Assembly: GCA_029907205.1 (NCBI GenBank)
Contig: JARYMI010000009.1
Location: forward strand, 19,672 to 83,671
Length of the DNA stretch: 64,000 nucleotides
Direction: 5' to 3'
Origin: Clostridiales bacterium
GTDB taxonomy: Bacteria; Acidobacteriota; Aminicenantia; Aminicenantales; UBA8522
Shown one piece after another: positions 42,281-50,081 of this stretch; positions within the stretch are counted from its first letter, which is position 1; each line of letters begins with the position of its first letter. Position numbers and translations under genes: made by a program. The notes beneath the pieces were generated by a model. It ran no database searches. It saw nothing but the letters and a program-made list of their open reading frames with translations, and was not told the DNA's origin.

Positions 42281-43213
42281 TCAGATGTATTCGATCGTGG
42301 CAGGTGGTTTGGGCGTCAGCTCGTAGGCGACACGGGTCACGGAGGGAATCTCTTTGGTGATCCGGCGCGACATCTTCATTAAAACATCCCAGGGAATGGC
42401 CGTGGGTTTTGCCTTCATCGCGTCCTTGCTCTCTACCGAGCGGATGATAATGATGTCTCCGAATTTTCTCTTGCCGCCTTCAACTCCAGTCCCTTTATCG
42501 CTAAGGAGGACGGCAAAGGCCTGGAACGGACTCAGTTTTTTGATTTCCTGTTCGACAATCAGAGTTGCCTTCCTGACGATGGCCACTCTGTCCGGCGTCA
42601 CCTCGCCGAGAACGCGCGCCATGAGCCCCGGACCAGGAAAAGGCATCCGAGCATAAATGGATTCTGGAAGCCCCAGCTCCCTGGCAACCTGACGTACTTC
42701 GGGTTTGAACAATTCCCTGATCGGCTCGACGACCTTGAACCCAAACCCTTTTTCCGGGTCGATTCCGATCTGCTCGAGAATATTGTGCTGGGTCTTGATG
42801 CCTCCTTTGGTCTCGATGATATCGGCAGCGATCGTTCCCTGGACAAGAAACCTGGCCCTGCTCTTCAAAACCTCCCGGCCAAAAACCGAATAGAACGCCT
42901 GGCGGAAGGCTTTTCTTTTTTCTTCGGGGTCAATCTTCCCGGCCAGGGCGGCAAAGAACTCGTCCTGTGCACTCACGATATCGACATTGATGCCCATTTT
43001 GCCGAAAACCTTCCGCACCTTGTCCGGCTCCCCTTCCCTCATCAACCCGTCGTCGATGAAAATGACTTTAAGCCGGTCACCGAGAGCCCGCCAGGCTAAC
43101 ACCGTGCAGGTCGAACTGTCAACGCCTCCGGAGAGGGCTGATATGGCCGTTTCCCGGCCGACTGTTTTTTTGATTTCTGCTACCTTCTCTTCGATGAAAT
43201 CTTTTATCTTCAT
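42281..43213 (-). CDS. guaA: GMP synthase, ATP-pyrophosphatase subunit without amidotransferase domain
   Basis: A 310-residue protein equivalent to the C-terminal two thirds of GuaA. It adenylates XMP and uses ammonia to form GMP. The PP-loop is SGGVDSS at residues 28-34, and the dimerisation domain runs from about 190 to the end, finishing in PPATIEYI. The glutaminase domain is absent, as in the split GuaAa/GuaAb systems of archaea and some bacteria, so a separate glutamine amidotransferase should exist elsewhere. The ATG at 43213 follows GGGAG; an upstream in-frame ATG at 43246 lacks a ribosome site. Confidence 0.88.
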   Translation of the reverse strand: MKIKDFIEEKVAEIKKTVGRETAISALSGGVDSSTCTVLAWRALGDRLKVIFIDDGLMREGEPDKVRKVFGKMGINVDIVSAQDEFFAALAGKIDPEEKRKAFRQAFYSVFGREVLKSRARFLVQGTIAADIIETKGGIKTQHNILEQIGIDPEKGFGFKVVEPIRELFKPEVRQVARELGLPESIYARMPFPGPGLMARVLGEVTPDRVAIVRKATLIVEQEIKKLSPFQAFAVLLSDKGTGVEGGKRKFGDIIIIRSVESKDAMKAKPTAIPWDVLMKMSRRITKEIPSVTRVAYELTPKPPATIEYI

Positions 43214-44068
43214 GTGCCGTCTCCCTTCATCTTGATTTTTTAACATAAAATTCTGCCAATATTATCATATCCCCGGAAAATCGACAAACGACCAATCAGG
43301 TCCCCATAATTGCCACAAGAAAAGCGCTTTCTCTGTCGCTGCAAGCACCCCTTGGGTGTGTGGCGATCTCTAAAATAGGGGACAGTCTATTCCTATGATC
43401 CTCTTTTCCTTCGGTCAGAAAGCAGCCCACACGGCATCAAAGAAACGTTCAATTTCCTAAAAACGCGCGAGCAATTTGATCTTGATCAGAGGTTGGAGCG
43501 CACAATTCTGGAGCTTGAGGTGATTCCGCAGAAAAAAATAGGTAAATAGAAAAAAGTTAAGTGCATTATGTATGACGTCCCCCTTTCGATCATCGCTGAG
43601 GGTGAGCCAGCGGGCCAGAAATTCATCCCTGAATCCACCCGAAAGGGCGATTGACCTTGAAGGTGAGAAAATTTATAAAAATAGGGCGTCAAGGAAAAGA
43701 GAAGCTTTGTGGCCGAGCGGAAATATGATGAAGGAGGGCCTCATCCAAGGCGGAAACCGGGTTGAAAAAGGGAGCAGGATGAAACGAGGATTCCTCTCCT
43801 TCCTCTCCTGGCCCTCCTTCTCTTTTTGTCCATAGAAAAAGACCTGATCTTTCCCCCAGAATCCTTAAAAAACACCCGCACCCGCTGTCCTCTGATACAA
43901 TATCTTGAGCTTCCTTTAGAATAAATACGATATGTTGATGTCAATGTCAAGAGTTTTTTTAATTTTTTTATTTTTTCTGGAATTTAACCTTCAGGATTTC
44001 TTCGGGATCCAGGGAAAAAAGGCGCTCGTCCCGCGCGCATAAGCGGCGAAATCGCTGTTTCCGGCGTA
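43214..44068. other. Long gene-poor stretch with decayed coding fragments
   Basis: About 850 bases with no intact gene. One plus-strand frame (43412-43549) reads like a protein end (GIKETFNFLKTREQFDLDQR, then LERTILELEVIPQKK) without a start. A GGGGACAGTCTATTCCTAT motif at 43378-43396 resembles the hairpin at 26527. At 43779-43924 an ATG with AGGGAG upstream starts a short secreted-type peptide only if one base is skipped (PLLPLLALLLFLS, then EKDLIFPPESLK). The whole looks like debris of deleted genes. Confidence 0.45.
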
Positions 44069-45847
44069 TTATTCAAGCATGAGGCCTACGCCCACGACGC
44101 CGATGCCGTTATGGGCGCCGACCACGGGCGAGATGTCCATGACGAAAGCAGGAGGCCGGCCTAACATCTTCCCTAACTTCTGGGCGTATATCCGAGCCCT
44201 GGCCAGGTTCTGGGCATGAACCACCGCGTATTGCCAAACCTTCCCCCGGCTGGCGGCTTCAGCGACATGCCGGAGAATCTTCTTCATGTTGCCCCTGCGG
44301 CTGAAGGATTTGCCCAAAGAAGTGCCTTTGCCCTCTTCGTCCAAGGTGATGATCGGTTTGAGATGGAACAGCCTGGCCACAAGACCCTTCATCGGGCTGA
44401 TCCGGCCGCCCCGCACCATGTACTTGAGCGTGGCGATATCCGCCCAGAGCCGCGTTTTGGCGATCCATTCCTCGGACATCCGGACGACCTCGTCGTGGGA
44501 GGCTCCCCGGTCGAGGGCTTCGACAGCGCGCTTGACGATCAACCCAAGAGTAAGGGAGAGATTCTTGGAGTTGATGATGGTGATCTTCTTGCGCTTGACC
44601 TTGTCGGCTGCCTGTTGGCTGAACCCCAACGCCCCGCTCAGCTTGGCCGAAATGTGGAAAACAAGGATAGAATCATAGAAAGTCGAAAGATATGAAAACA
44701 GGTTCTCAACCGCGGCGATCCCGGCCACAGACGTCTGGGGATGCTCCCGGCGGGTCTTCAGGAGGGTGTAGAACTGCTCCGGCATGATGGTCAGCTTATC
44801 AAGGAAAAGGGATTCTCCAAAAGAAAGGTTGAAAGGGATGACCTGGATCTGCTGTTCGTCGACAAACTCGGGCGGAAGGTCGCAGGAGGAATCGGTGACC
44901 AGGGCGATCCGCCGTTTCCTGTTGTGGCTCACTTCATACTGCTTGCGCATATCATCAACTTTAAGCTGGACGGCCGAGCCGATGTCATTGATCCTGAAAA
45001 AAAGCTCGGCCGGCGAATTCGTGTGGACGTGGAACCGGATTTTCTCCTCCGAGCCGGCGACGATGGCCGATGTGCCATGGGAACTGACCAGGCTGCGCAC
45101 TCTGTCCAGGTCCATGTCCTTTCCATGAAGGAGGGCCTCGGCGCAGTAGCGCTCGCGGATTTCACCCTTGAAAGAATGAACCCGCGCTTCCGCTTCTGGC
45201 AGCGCCACCGCGGGAGCCGAAACCTTTCTCAACCGGCCCGCCCTGGTGAAATGGAGGACGCCCTCGATAAAATCGACGAACCCTTTGGCGCCGGCGTCGA
45301 CAACCCCGGCTTTGGCCAGAACCGAGAGTTTTTTCGGCGTGTCTAAGAGCGACTGCTTTGCGCGCTGGAGCGAGAAAGAGAGAAGCTCGACAAAATCGGC
45401 TGTCCTCGAAGCATGCTCGTGGATGGCCTCAGCCCACTCCCGCATCACGGTCAGCATGGTCCCTTCAACCGGCTGGAGGATGGCTTTGTAGGCGGACTGG
45501 ACCGCACGCCGGGCTGACTCGGCAAAGTTCGCGGCTGTGATCCGGTGTTCACTCTTGATCTCGTTGCTCAGGCCGTGGATGAACTGGGCGAAGATGAGGC
45601 CGGAGTTTCCCCGCGCGCCGGCCAGGGCAGCGTCGGCGATGGACCGGAAGGTCGTCTTCAGCGATTTGCCGACCACGCTCGTCTCAGCGATCGAGCGCAT
45701 GGTGGCGGCCAAGTTTGTCCCCGTGTCAGCGTCGGGCACGGGAAACACGTTGATTTTGTTCAGATAGTCCTTGTCGTTGATGACGGCGTTCCCGCCGGCG
45801 AGGAACGCATAGTAAAGCCGCTCGCCGTTGAGGTACCTGATTTTCAC
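44069..45847 (-). CDS. DAK2-DegV fusion, fatty-acid-kinase-like
   Basis: A 592-residue fusion. Residues 1 to about 205 are a DAK2 (DhaL-like) nucleotide-binding domain with the metal/phosphate loop NVFPVPDADTGTN at 33-45 and RGNSGLIFAQFIHG near 82. A shortened FakA-type middle region follows (to about 305). From about 312 to 590 lies a DegV/FakB domain (ALVTDSSCDLPPE, then PQTSVAG, then SAKLSGALG). In Gram-positive bacteria FakA phosphorylates fatty acids presented by the separate protein FakB; here donor and carrier are one polypeptide. The start is GTG. It is probably cytoplasmic and used for recycling of exogenous or released fatty acids. Confidence 0.85.
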   Translation of the reverse strand: MKIRYLNGERLYYAFLAGGNAVINDKDYLNKINVFPVPDADTGTNLAATMRSIAETSVVGKSLKTTFRSIADAALAGARGNSGLIFAQFIHGLSNEIKSEHRITAANFAESARRAVQSAYKAILQPVEGTMLTVMREWAEAIHEHASRTADFVELLSFSLQRAKQSLLDTPKKLSVLAKAGVVDAGAKGFVDFIEGVLHFTRAGRLRKVSAPAVALPEAEARVHSFKGEIRERYCAEALLHGKDMDLDRVRSLVSSHGTSAIVAGSEEKIRFHVHTNSPAELFFRINDIGSAVQLKVDDMRKQYEVSHNRKRRIALVTDSSCDLPPEFVDEQQIQVIPFNLSFGESLFLDKLTIMPEQFYTLLKTRREHPQTSVAGIAAVENLFSYLSTFYDSILVFHISAKLSGALGFSQQAADKVKRKKITIINSKNLSLTLGLIVKRAVEALDRGASHDEVVRMSEEWIAKTRLWADIATLKYMVRGGRISPMKGLVARLFHLKPIITLDEEGKGTSLGKSFSRRGNMKKILRHVAEAASRGKVWQYAVVHAQNLARARIYAQKLGKMLGRPPAFVMDISPVVGAHNGIGVVGVGLMLE

Positions 45848-45967
45848 TTACAACTCACCGTCATGCTCGCGACCAAAATTAGAAAACAATTTTCCTTATT
45901 TGATCCGAAAAGTCAAAATTACTATACTATTCCTATAAATTTTATAGTTTCGAAGGCACCCCCTTGT

Positions 45968-46228
45968 TCAGCCCTTCAAACTCAAGGCCTGCCGGCGGGA
46001 AAGAACCCAGGGTTTTTCCCACCGGATGACCTTCCGGCCGTTCCAGTAAAAGGTTTCGAAAGCGGAATCTTCGTCGTTGGAGATCGTCGCGCAGTAGAAG
46101 GTGTGGTTCTTGCGGAGCGTTTTCTTCATGAAACGACGGGCCTGGCGGTAGGAAGGGAAACTCTTGCACCAGACCTCATAGGCCGAAAAATCGCCGCAGA
46201 GGCAAACCTCCCACTTTCTTCCGGACAT
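45968..46228 (-). CDS. Small hypothetical protein
   Basis: About 86 residues from the ATG at 46228, which has CAGGAG seven bases upstream; the frame is open further up but without a ribosome site. The sequence is rich in aromatic and basic residues (FSAYEVWCKSFPSYRQARRF) with two cysteines near the start (EVCLCGDF). No family is recognised. It lies alone between the DAK2-DegV gene (same strand) and the divergent glycosidase gene. Confidence 0.5.
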   Translation of the reverse strand: MSGRKWEVCLCGDFSAYEVWCKSFPSYRQARRFMKKTLRKNHTFYCATISNDEDSAFETFYWNGRKVIRWEKPWVLSRRQALSLKG

Positions 46229-46391
46229 CAGGTCACTCCTGTTGACCTGGAGCCGGGCGCTCTTGACACGCCCCATCCTCCTTAGGACATTACCCGGTCC
46301 CGGGTTTGCACACATTCACCCTCAACGCCGGGCATTCCGATTCTACACGCTTCCTCCGCCAATCTCAAGCATACATAGAGCCTTTTCCTTG

Positions 46392-46420
46392 TTGACCGCG
46401 CTCATCTAAAAGATTATAAA
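46392..46420 (+). promoter_or_regulatory. Promoter of the GH113-like glycosidase gene
   Basis: TTGACC (46392-46397) and TATAAA (46415-46420) are exactly 17 bases apart. The start codon is only 13 bases after the -10 box, so the leader is very short, with AAAGGA overlapping the expected start site. Confidence 0.5.
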
Positions 46421-46433
46421 TAGAAAGGATCAG

Positions 46434-48020
46434 GTGCATCTGGTGACGCCGCTGAAGAAAATATCTTTCGCTGTCCTAACAATGTTCGCCTTTCTCTACG
46501 CCAGCGACCAGAATGCGTGCGCTTCGAGAGCCCATGAGAAACAAAAAGGAATTTCCTACGCGGCTTGGTGGCCGGGACTCTATTCTCTCCCGGAATCGGA
46601 CATCTCGCTGGCCCATCTCGCCGAGACGGGCGCGAACTGGATCAGCCTGATCGTCACCTGCTACCAGGACACCATAAGCTCCACAAAAATCTATGCCTCA
46701 GTTGGCACCCCTACGGATGAGGACCTCATCCATGTCCTCAACCGGGCTCATGCCTTCGGGCTGAAGGTGATGCTCAAGCCCCATCTCGACCTCTGGAATG
46801 ACCCGGCCCACTGGCGGGGCGAGATCGGCCCAGCTTTCAGGAGCGAGGCCGAGTGGCAGGAGTGGTTCGCCTCTTACCGGACTTTTATTGAACACTACGC
46901 CGAGCTGGCCGCTGCTCACGGCGCGGACCAGTTCTGCGTTGGCACTGAGCTCCAGGGCACGTCACACCGGGAGGCCGACTGGCGGCGCATCGTGGCTGGA
47001 GTCCGGAATCTCTTCGCTGGGCCTCTTGTCTATGCTGCCAACCACAGCGGCGAAGAGACGCGCCTCATGTGGTGGGATGCTGTGGATTACATCGGCGTTG
47101 ACACGTACTATTCTCTTTCCAAGAAGAACAACCCGACTCTGGCCGAGCTCAAGGCGGCCTGGCAGCCGCACGTCTCGACGCTCGCCGGGCTGGTTTCGAG
47201 ATGGCAGAAGCCTCTTCTTGTGACCGAAATCGGCTACCGGAGCCTCGACGGCGCTGCCACTCATCCCTGGAACTGGCAGATTGCAGGAGCGGTTGACCTT
47301 AAAGAACAGGCCGACTGCTACCACGCGGCCTTCGAGAGTATCTACAACCAGACCTGGCTCGCCGGCATCTTCTGGTGGTCGTGGGGTCCTGATCCTTTAG
47401 AGGGAGGGCCTTATGACACCGGCTACACTCCCCACGACAAGCCGGCTGAAGACGTGCTTCGTTCCTGGTTCGGTGGTGCTCGACGCCGCGTCATCCGCAA
47501 GGAGCCCGAATCACAGCCCGCCCGCGCCATGGTCATCTTTACAGACAGGCTGGAGCCGGGCTGGGAGGATTGGTCCTGGGACGCCTGGCGCCAGCTTGGA
47601 GCTACTGACTATTCCCGCAGCGGCAGCGCTTCTATCCGGGCCAGGCTCGCTCCGTGGGGCGGTCTCTCTTTCCGGCATGAACCTTTTCACTCCGGCCCCT
47701 ATTACCGCCTTGAGTTTTTTATCCGGAGCGCCTCAGGAAGCCTGCCGAATCTTTGGGCCTACTTCCACGACGAGGCGGACAGGATCTTGCTAAGGGCGGC
47801 CATCAACGACCCGCGCTACATCAAAGAGGAGTTGATTGGAAAAGAATCCTGGCAGCTTGTTTCTATTCCTCTTTTCAACCTGGGAGCGGCCAGGAAGCTC
47901 CTCTCCCGGTTATCTTTTCAAGACCGCACCGGCCAGGGCACAGGCGATTTCTGGATAGATGAGCTACGGATTATGGGCGCGGCATGGAAGCCAGCGCCTT
48001 CCGGCTCCAGAAAAAGATGA
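46434..48020 (+). CDS. Exported GH113-like glycoside hydrolase
   Basis: A 528-residue secreted enzyme with a GTG start and a signal peptide of about 30 residues. The (beta/alpha)8 barrel, about 38-350, resembles GH113 beta-mannanases: KGISYAAWWPGLYS, then DQFCVGTELQG with the acid/base glutamate near 172, and LLVTEIGYRS with the nucleophile near 265. Trp-rich segments (FWWSWGPDP) line the cleft. The C-terminal 150 residues form a beta-sandwich (GDFWIDELRI at its end) like a carbohydrate-binding module. It likely degrades mannan or a similar polysaccharide outside the cytoplasm. Its stop overlaps the GNAT gene start. Confidence 0.78.
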   Translation: MHLVTPLKKISFAVLTMFAFLYASDQNACASRAHEKQKGISYAAWWPGLYSLPESDISLAHLAETGANWISLIVTCYQDTISSTKIYASVGTPTDEDLIHVLNRAHAFGLKVMLKPHLDLWNDPAHWRGEIGPAFRSEAEWQEWFASYRTFIEHYAELAAAHGADQFCVGTELQGTSHREADWRRIVAGVRNLFAGPLVYAANHSGEETRLMWWDAVDYIGVDTYYSLSKKNNPTLAELKAAWQPHVSTLAGLVSRWQKPLLVTEIGYRSLDGAATHPWNWQIAGAVDLKEQADCYHAAFESIYNQTWLAGIFWWSWGPDPLEGGPYDTGYTPHDKPAEDVLRSWFGGARRRVIRKEPESQPARAMVIFTDRLEPGWEDWSWDAWRQLGATDYSRSGSASIRARLAPWGGLSFRHEPFHSGPYYRLEFFIRSASGSLPNLWAYFHDEADRILLRAAINDPRYIKEELIGKESWQLVSIPLFNLGAARKLLSRLSFQDRTGQGTGDFWIDELRIMGAAWKPAPSGSRKR

Positions 48021-48544
48021 AAAAAGAGAAAGAATTCCGGGTGACGGTCCGCGAGTACAGGCCTAGGGACCGTAAAAAAATCTTGAAACTGGTCAAAGAG
48101 CTCGAGGCGGAGCTGGCCGAGAAGTTCCAGGCTGTTAAAATAAAACCGGGGACAGAGGATTGCCGAAAACGCTACCTTAACCCGGCCACAAAATACAAGA
48201 CATTTGTCGCTTTAGCCGGGAAAAAAATCGTCGGATACCTTATGGGCTACCCTTCTCTGGGCGCGCCGGAAGTCGACATGATGTACGACATTCTCCCCCT
48301 CCCCCACGGCGAAGTGCCCCCCGAGTTTTACCTGCAGATCACCTTCGTCTCGAAGCCGTTCAGGAACCGGGGAATTTCTAAACTCCTGCATAAGCATGTC
48401 ATCGACTACGCTCGGCGGCAGGGACATAAGGAGGTCTACGCCTGTATCGCCAAATGGAATGACCCAGAGCTCAAGGTCATCCGCTCTTTCAAATTTAAGG
48501 AGAAAGACCTCGGTTATCGCTACCGGCTCAGCTTGAAGCTCTGA
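48017..48544 (+). CDS. GNAT-family N-acetyltransferase
   Basis: About 175 residues from the ATG at 48017, which overlaps the glycosidase stop (ATGA); an ATG at 47984 in the same frame would add 11 residues. VREYRPRDRKKILKLVKELE is the N-terminal GNAT strand-helix, and LQITFVSKPFRNRGISKLLH contains the acetyl-CoA loop (R/Q-x-x-G-x-G/S). The C-terminal SFKFKEKDLGYRYRL is also typical. It transfers acetyl from acetyl-CoA to an amine; the substrate is unknown. Copy 4 of the structured repeat follows. Confidence 0.78.
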   Translation: MKKEKEFRVTVREYRPRDRKKILKLVKELEAELAEKFQAVKIKPGTEDCRKRYLNPATKYKTFVALAGKKIVGYLMGYPSLGAPEVDMMYDILPLPHGEVPPEFYLQITFVSKPFRNRGISKLLHKHVIDYARRQGHKEVYACIAKWNDPELKVIRSFKFKEKDLGYRYRLSLKL

Positions 48545-48575
48545 ATCAGCAGCGTCTCTTTTTATGTGATCAAAG

Positions 48576-48699
48576 TGGGCGCAGCAGGCTACCCCTGGCC
48601 CCCGGGCCCCGGGGAACCAGTCCCGTCGGTTCCCCCCGTCGGAGAAGCCGACGGGTCCCCCCTCCGCTACGGGGGCTTTAGCGCAGCCTCCTGCACCCA
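48576..48699 (-). repeat. GC-rich structured repeat, copy 4
   Basis: Same orientation as copy 3. The closing stem (48576 onward with the arm ending at 48699) uses GCAGCAGGCT against AGCCTCCTGC, different bases from the other copies but still paired. The inner hairpins CCGTCGG/CCGACGG and GGGGAACC/GGTTCCCC are identical to copies 1 and 3. It lies between two convergent genes. A short AT-rich flank, TGTGATCA, precedes it, as in copies 1 and 3. Confidence 0.8.
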
Positions 48700-48743
48700 C
48701 CACAAAGTCCACATATTCAGAGATGCTTTGCTCTGAAGCGAGG

Positions 48744-50063
48744 TCAGAGAGATTTCCGGAAAATTATGTAAACCGGGATGCCGACAGCTGCCATGGCCAG
48801 GGCAATTCCCGACTCGACGGGCCGCTCAAAAAAACCGAGGACAAGAATCGCGGCTCCGGCCAAGACATAGAAGACAGGAACAACCGGGAATCCAGGAAGC
48901 CTGTATGGGCTGAGCTTCAGGCGTCTCACTTTAAAGACGCCGATAACGGACAGGAGGGGAAAAATCCCGAGGGAAAAACCCATGTAGGTTAAAATCTGGT
49001 CAAAGGTCCCGAAGAGGACCATCAGCGAAGCAATCAGGCCCTGGAGAAAGATCGACTTTGAGGGCACCTTGAACCTGGAGTGGACGTCCGAAGCAAAGGG
49101 AAAAAAGCAGCGGTCGCAGGCCATGGCGTAATAGACGCGCGGACCCAAAATAAGGAAAGCGCTGAGCGAAGAAAAAAGGGCAAAGGAGATGAGAAGCGAA
49201 AGCGTGCTCTCGAAAGATTTCCCGAAAAGGTTCCCTGCAGCCAGTCCGCCTATCGAGATCACGCCGGCCATCTCGCCGGGCGGCACGGCATAGACATAAA
49301 AAAGGTTGAGCCCAAGATAAAGGATGAGGACAATGCCCGTCCCCAGGATGAGCGAGCGGGGCAGGTTTCGTTTCGGGTTGCGGACCTCCGACCCTATGTA
49401 AGCCGAGGAGTTCCAGCCGCTGTAGGCGAACATGATCCACATGAGCGACAGGCCGATCGTCTTCCAGCCGCTGAAATCAAACTCAAACACGTCCCCGCCG
49501 GAGAGATGGTCGAGGCTCCCCTCGCCGATGGAGAAACCGAAAATGACAAGGCCGAGGATGAGGCCCACTTTGAGCAGGGTCAGAAAATTCTGGACTCTTG
49601 CGCCCACCTCGATCCCCCTGGAATGAACAAAGGTGAAAACGAGGATGACCAGGATAGAATAGAATTTCTTGCCGGGGCCTGGCAGTCCGGGAAAGGCCCT
49701 GGTCAGGTATTCGGAAAACCCGATGGCCGAGGCGGCAATCGGCGCTGAAAACCCGGCGAAAAAGGACACCCAGCCGCTTAGGAAACCGAAGAGAGGGTGG
49801 AAAAGCCGGGAAAGAAACGCGTACTCACCGCCGGCCCGGGGCATGGCCGCACCGAGCTCGCCGTAGCTCAGCGCGCCGCAGAGAGCGATGAGCCCGCCCA
49901 CAGCCCAGAGGGAAAGCATGAGCAACGGGCTTTTCAACCCTGTCATCAGCAGCCCGGAGGTGGTGAAAATCCCGGCTCCGATCATGTTGGCGATGACGAT
50001 GTTGGTCAGCGGAAAAAGCCCGAGCTTGCGCTCCAGGCCGTTTTCAAGCGTTGGCTTGTCCAT
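48744..50063 (-). CDS. APC-family amino acid permease
   Basis: A 439-residue transporter with 12 predicted membrane helices. The APC signature is present: VIANMIGAGIFTTSGLLM at about 21-38 (substrate-backbone binding G-A-G-I-F), LCGALSYGELGAAMPRAGGE near 60-80, and FAYSGWNSSAYIGSEVRNPK near 213-232. It is an exchanger or proton symporter for amino acids; specificity cannot be read. It is the last gene in a minus-strand run that otherwise contains glycosyltransferases, only 18 bases after the preceding gene. Confidence 0.88.
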   Translation of the reverse strand: MDKPTLENGLERKLGLFPLTNIVIANMIGAGIFTTSGLLMTGLKSPLLMLSLWAVGGLIALCGALSYGELGAAMPRAGGEYAFLSRLFHPLFGFLSGWVSFFAGFSAPIAASAIGFSEYLTRAFPGLPGPGKKFYSILVILVFTFVHSRGIEVGARVQNFLTLLKVGLILGLVIFGFSIGEGSLDHLSGGDVFEFDFSGWKTIGLSLMWIMFAYSGWNSSAYIGSEVRNPKRNLPRSLILGTGIVLILYLGLNLFYVYAVPPGEMAGVISIGGLAAGNLFGKSFESTLSLLISFALFSSLSAFLILGPRVYYAMACDRCFFPFASDVHSRFKVPSKSIFLQGLIASLMVLFGTFDQILTYMGFSLGIFPLLSVIGVFKVRRLKLSPYRLPGFPVVPVFYVLAGAAILVLGFFERPVESGIALAMAAVGIPVYIIFRKSL

Positions 50064-50081
50064 TTTTCTCCCGGTGGAGAT

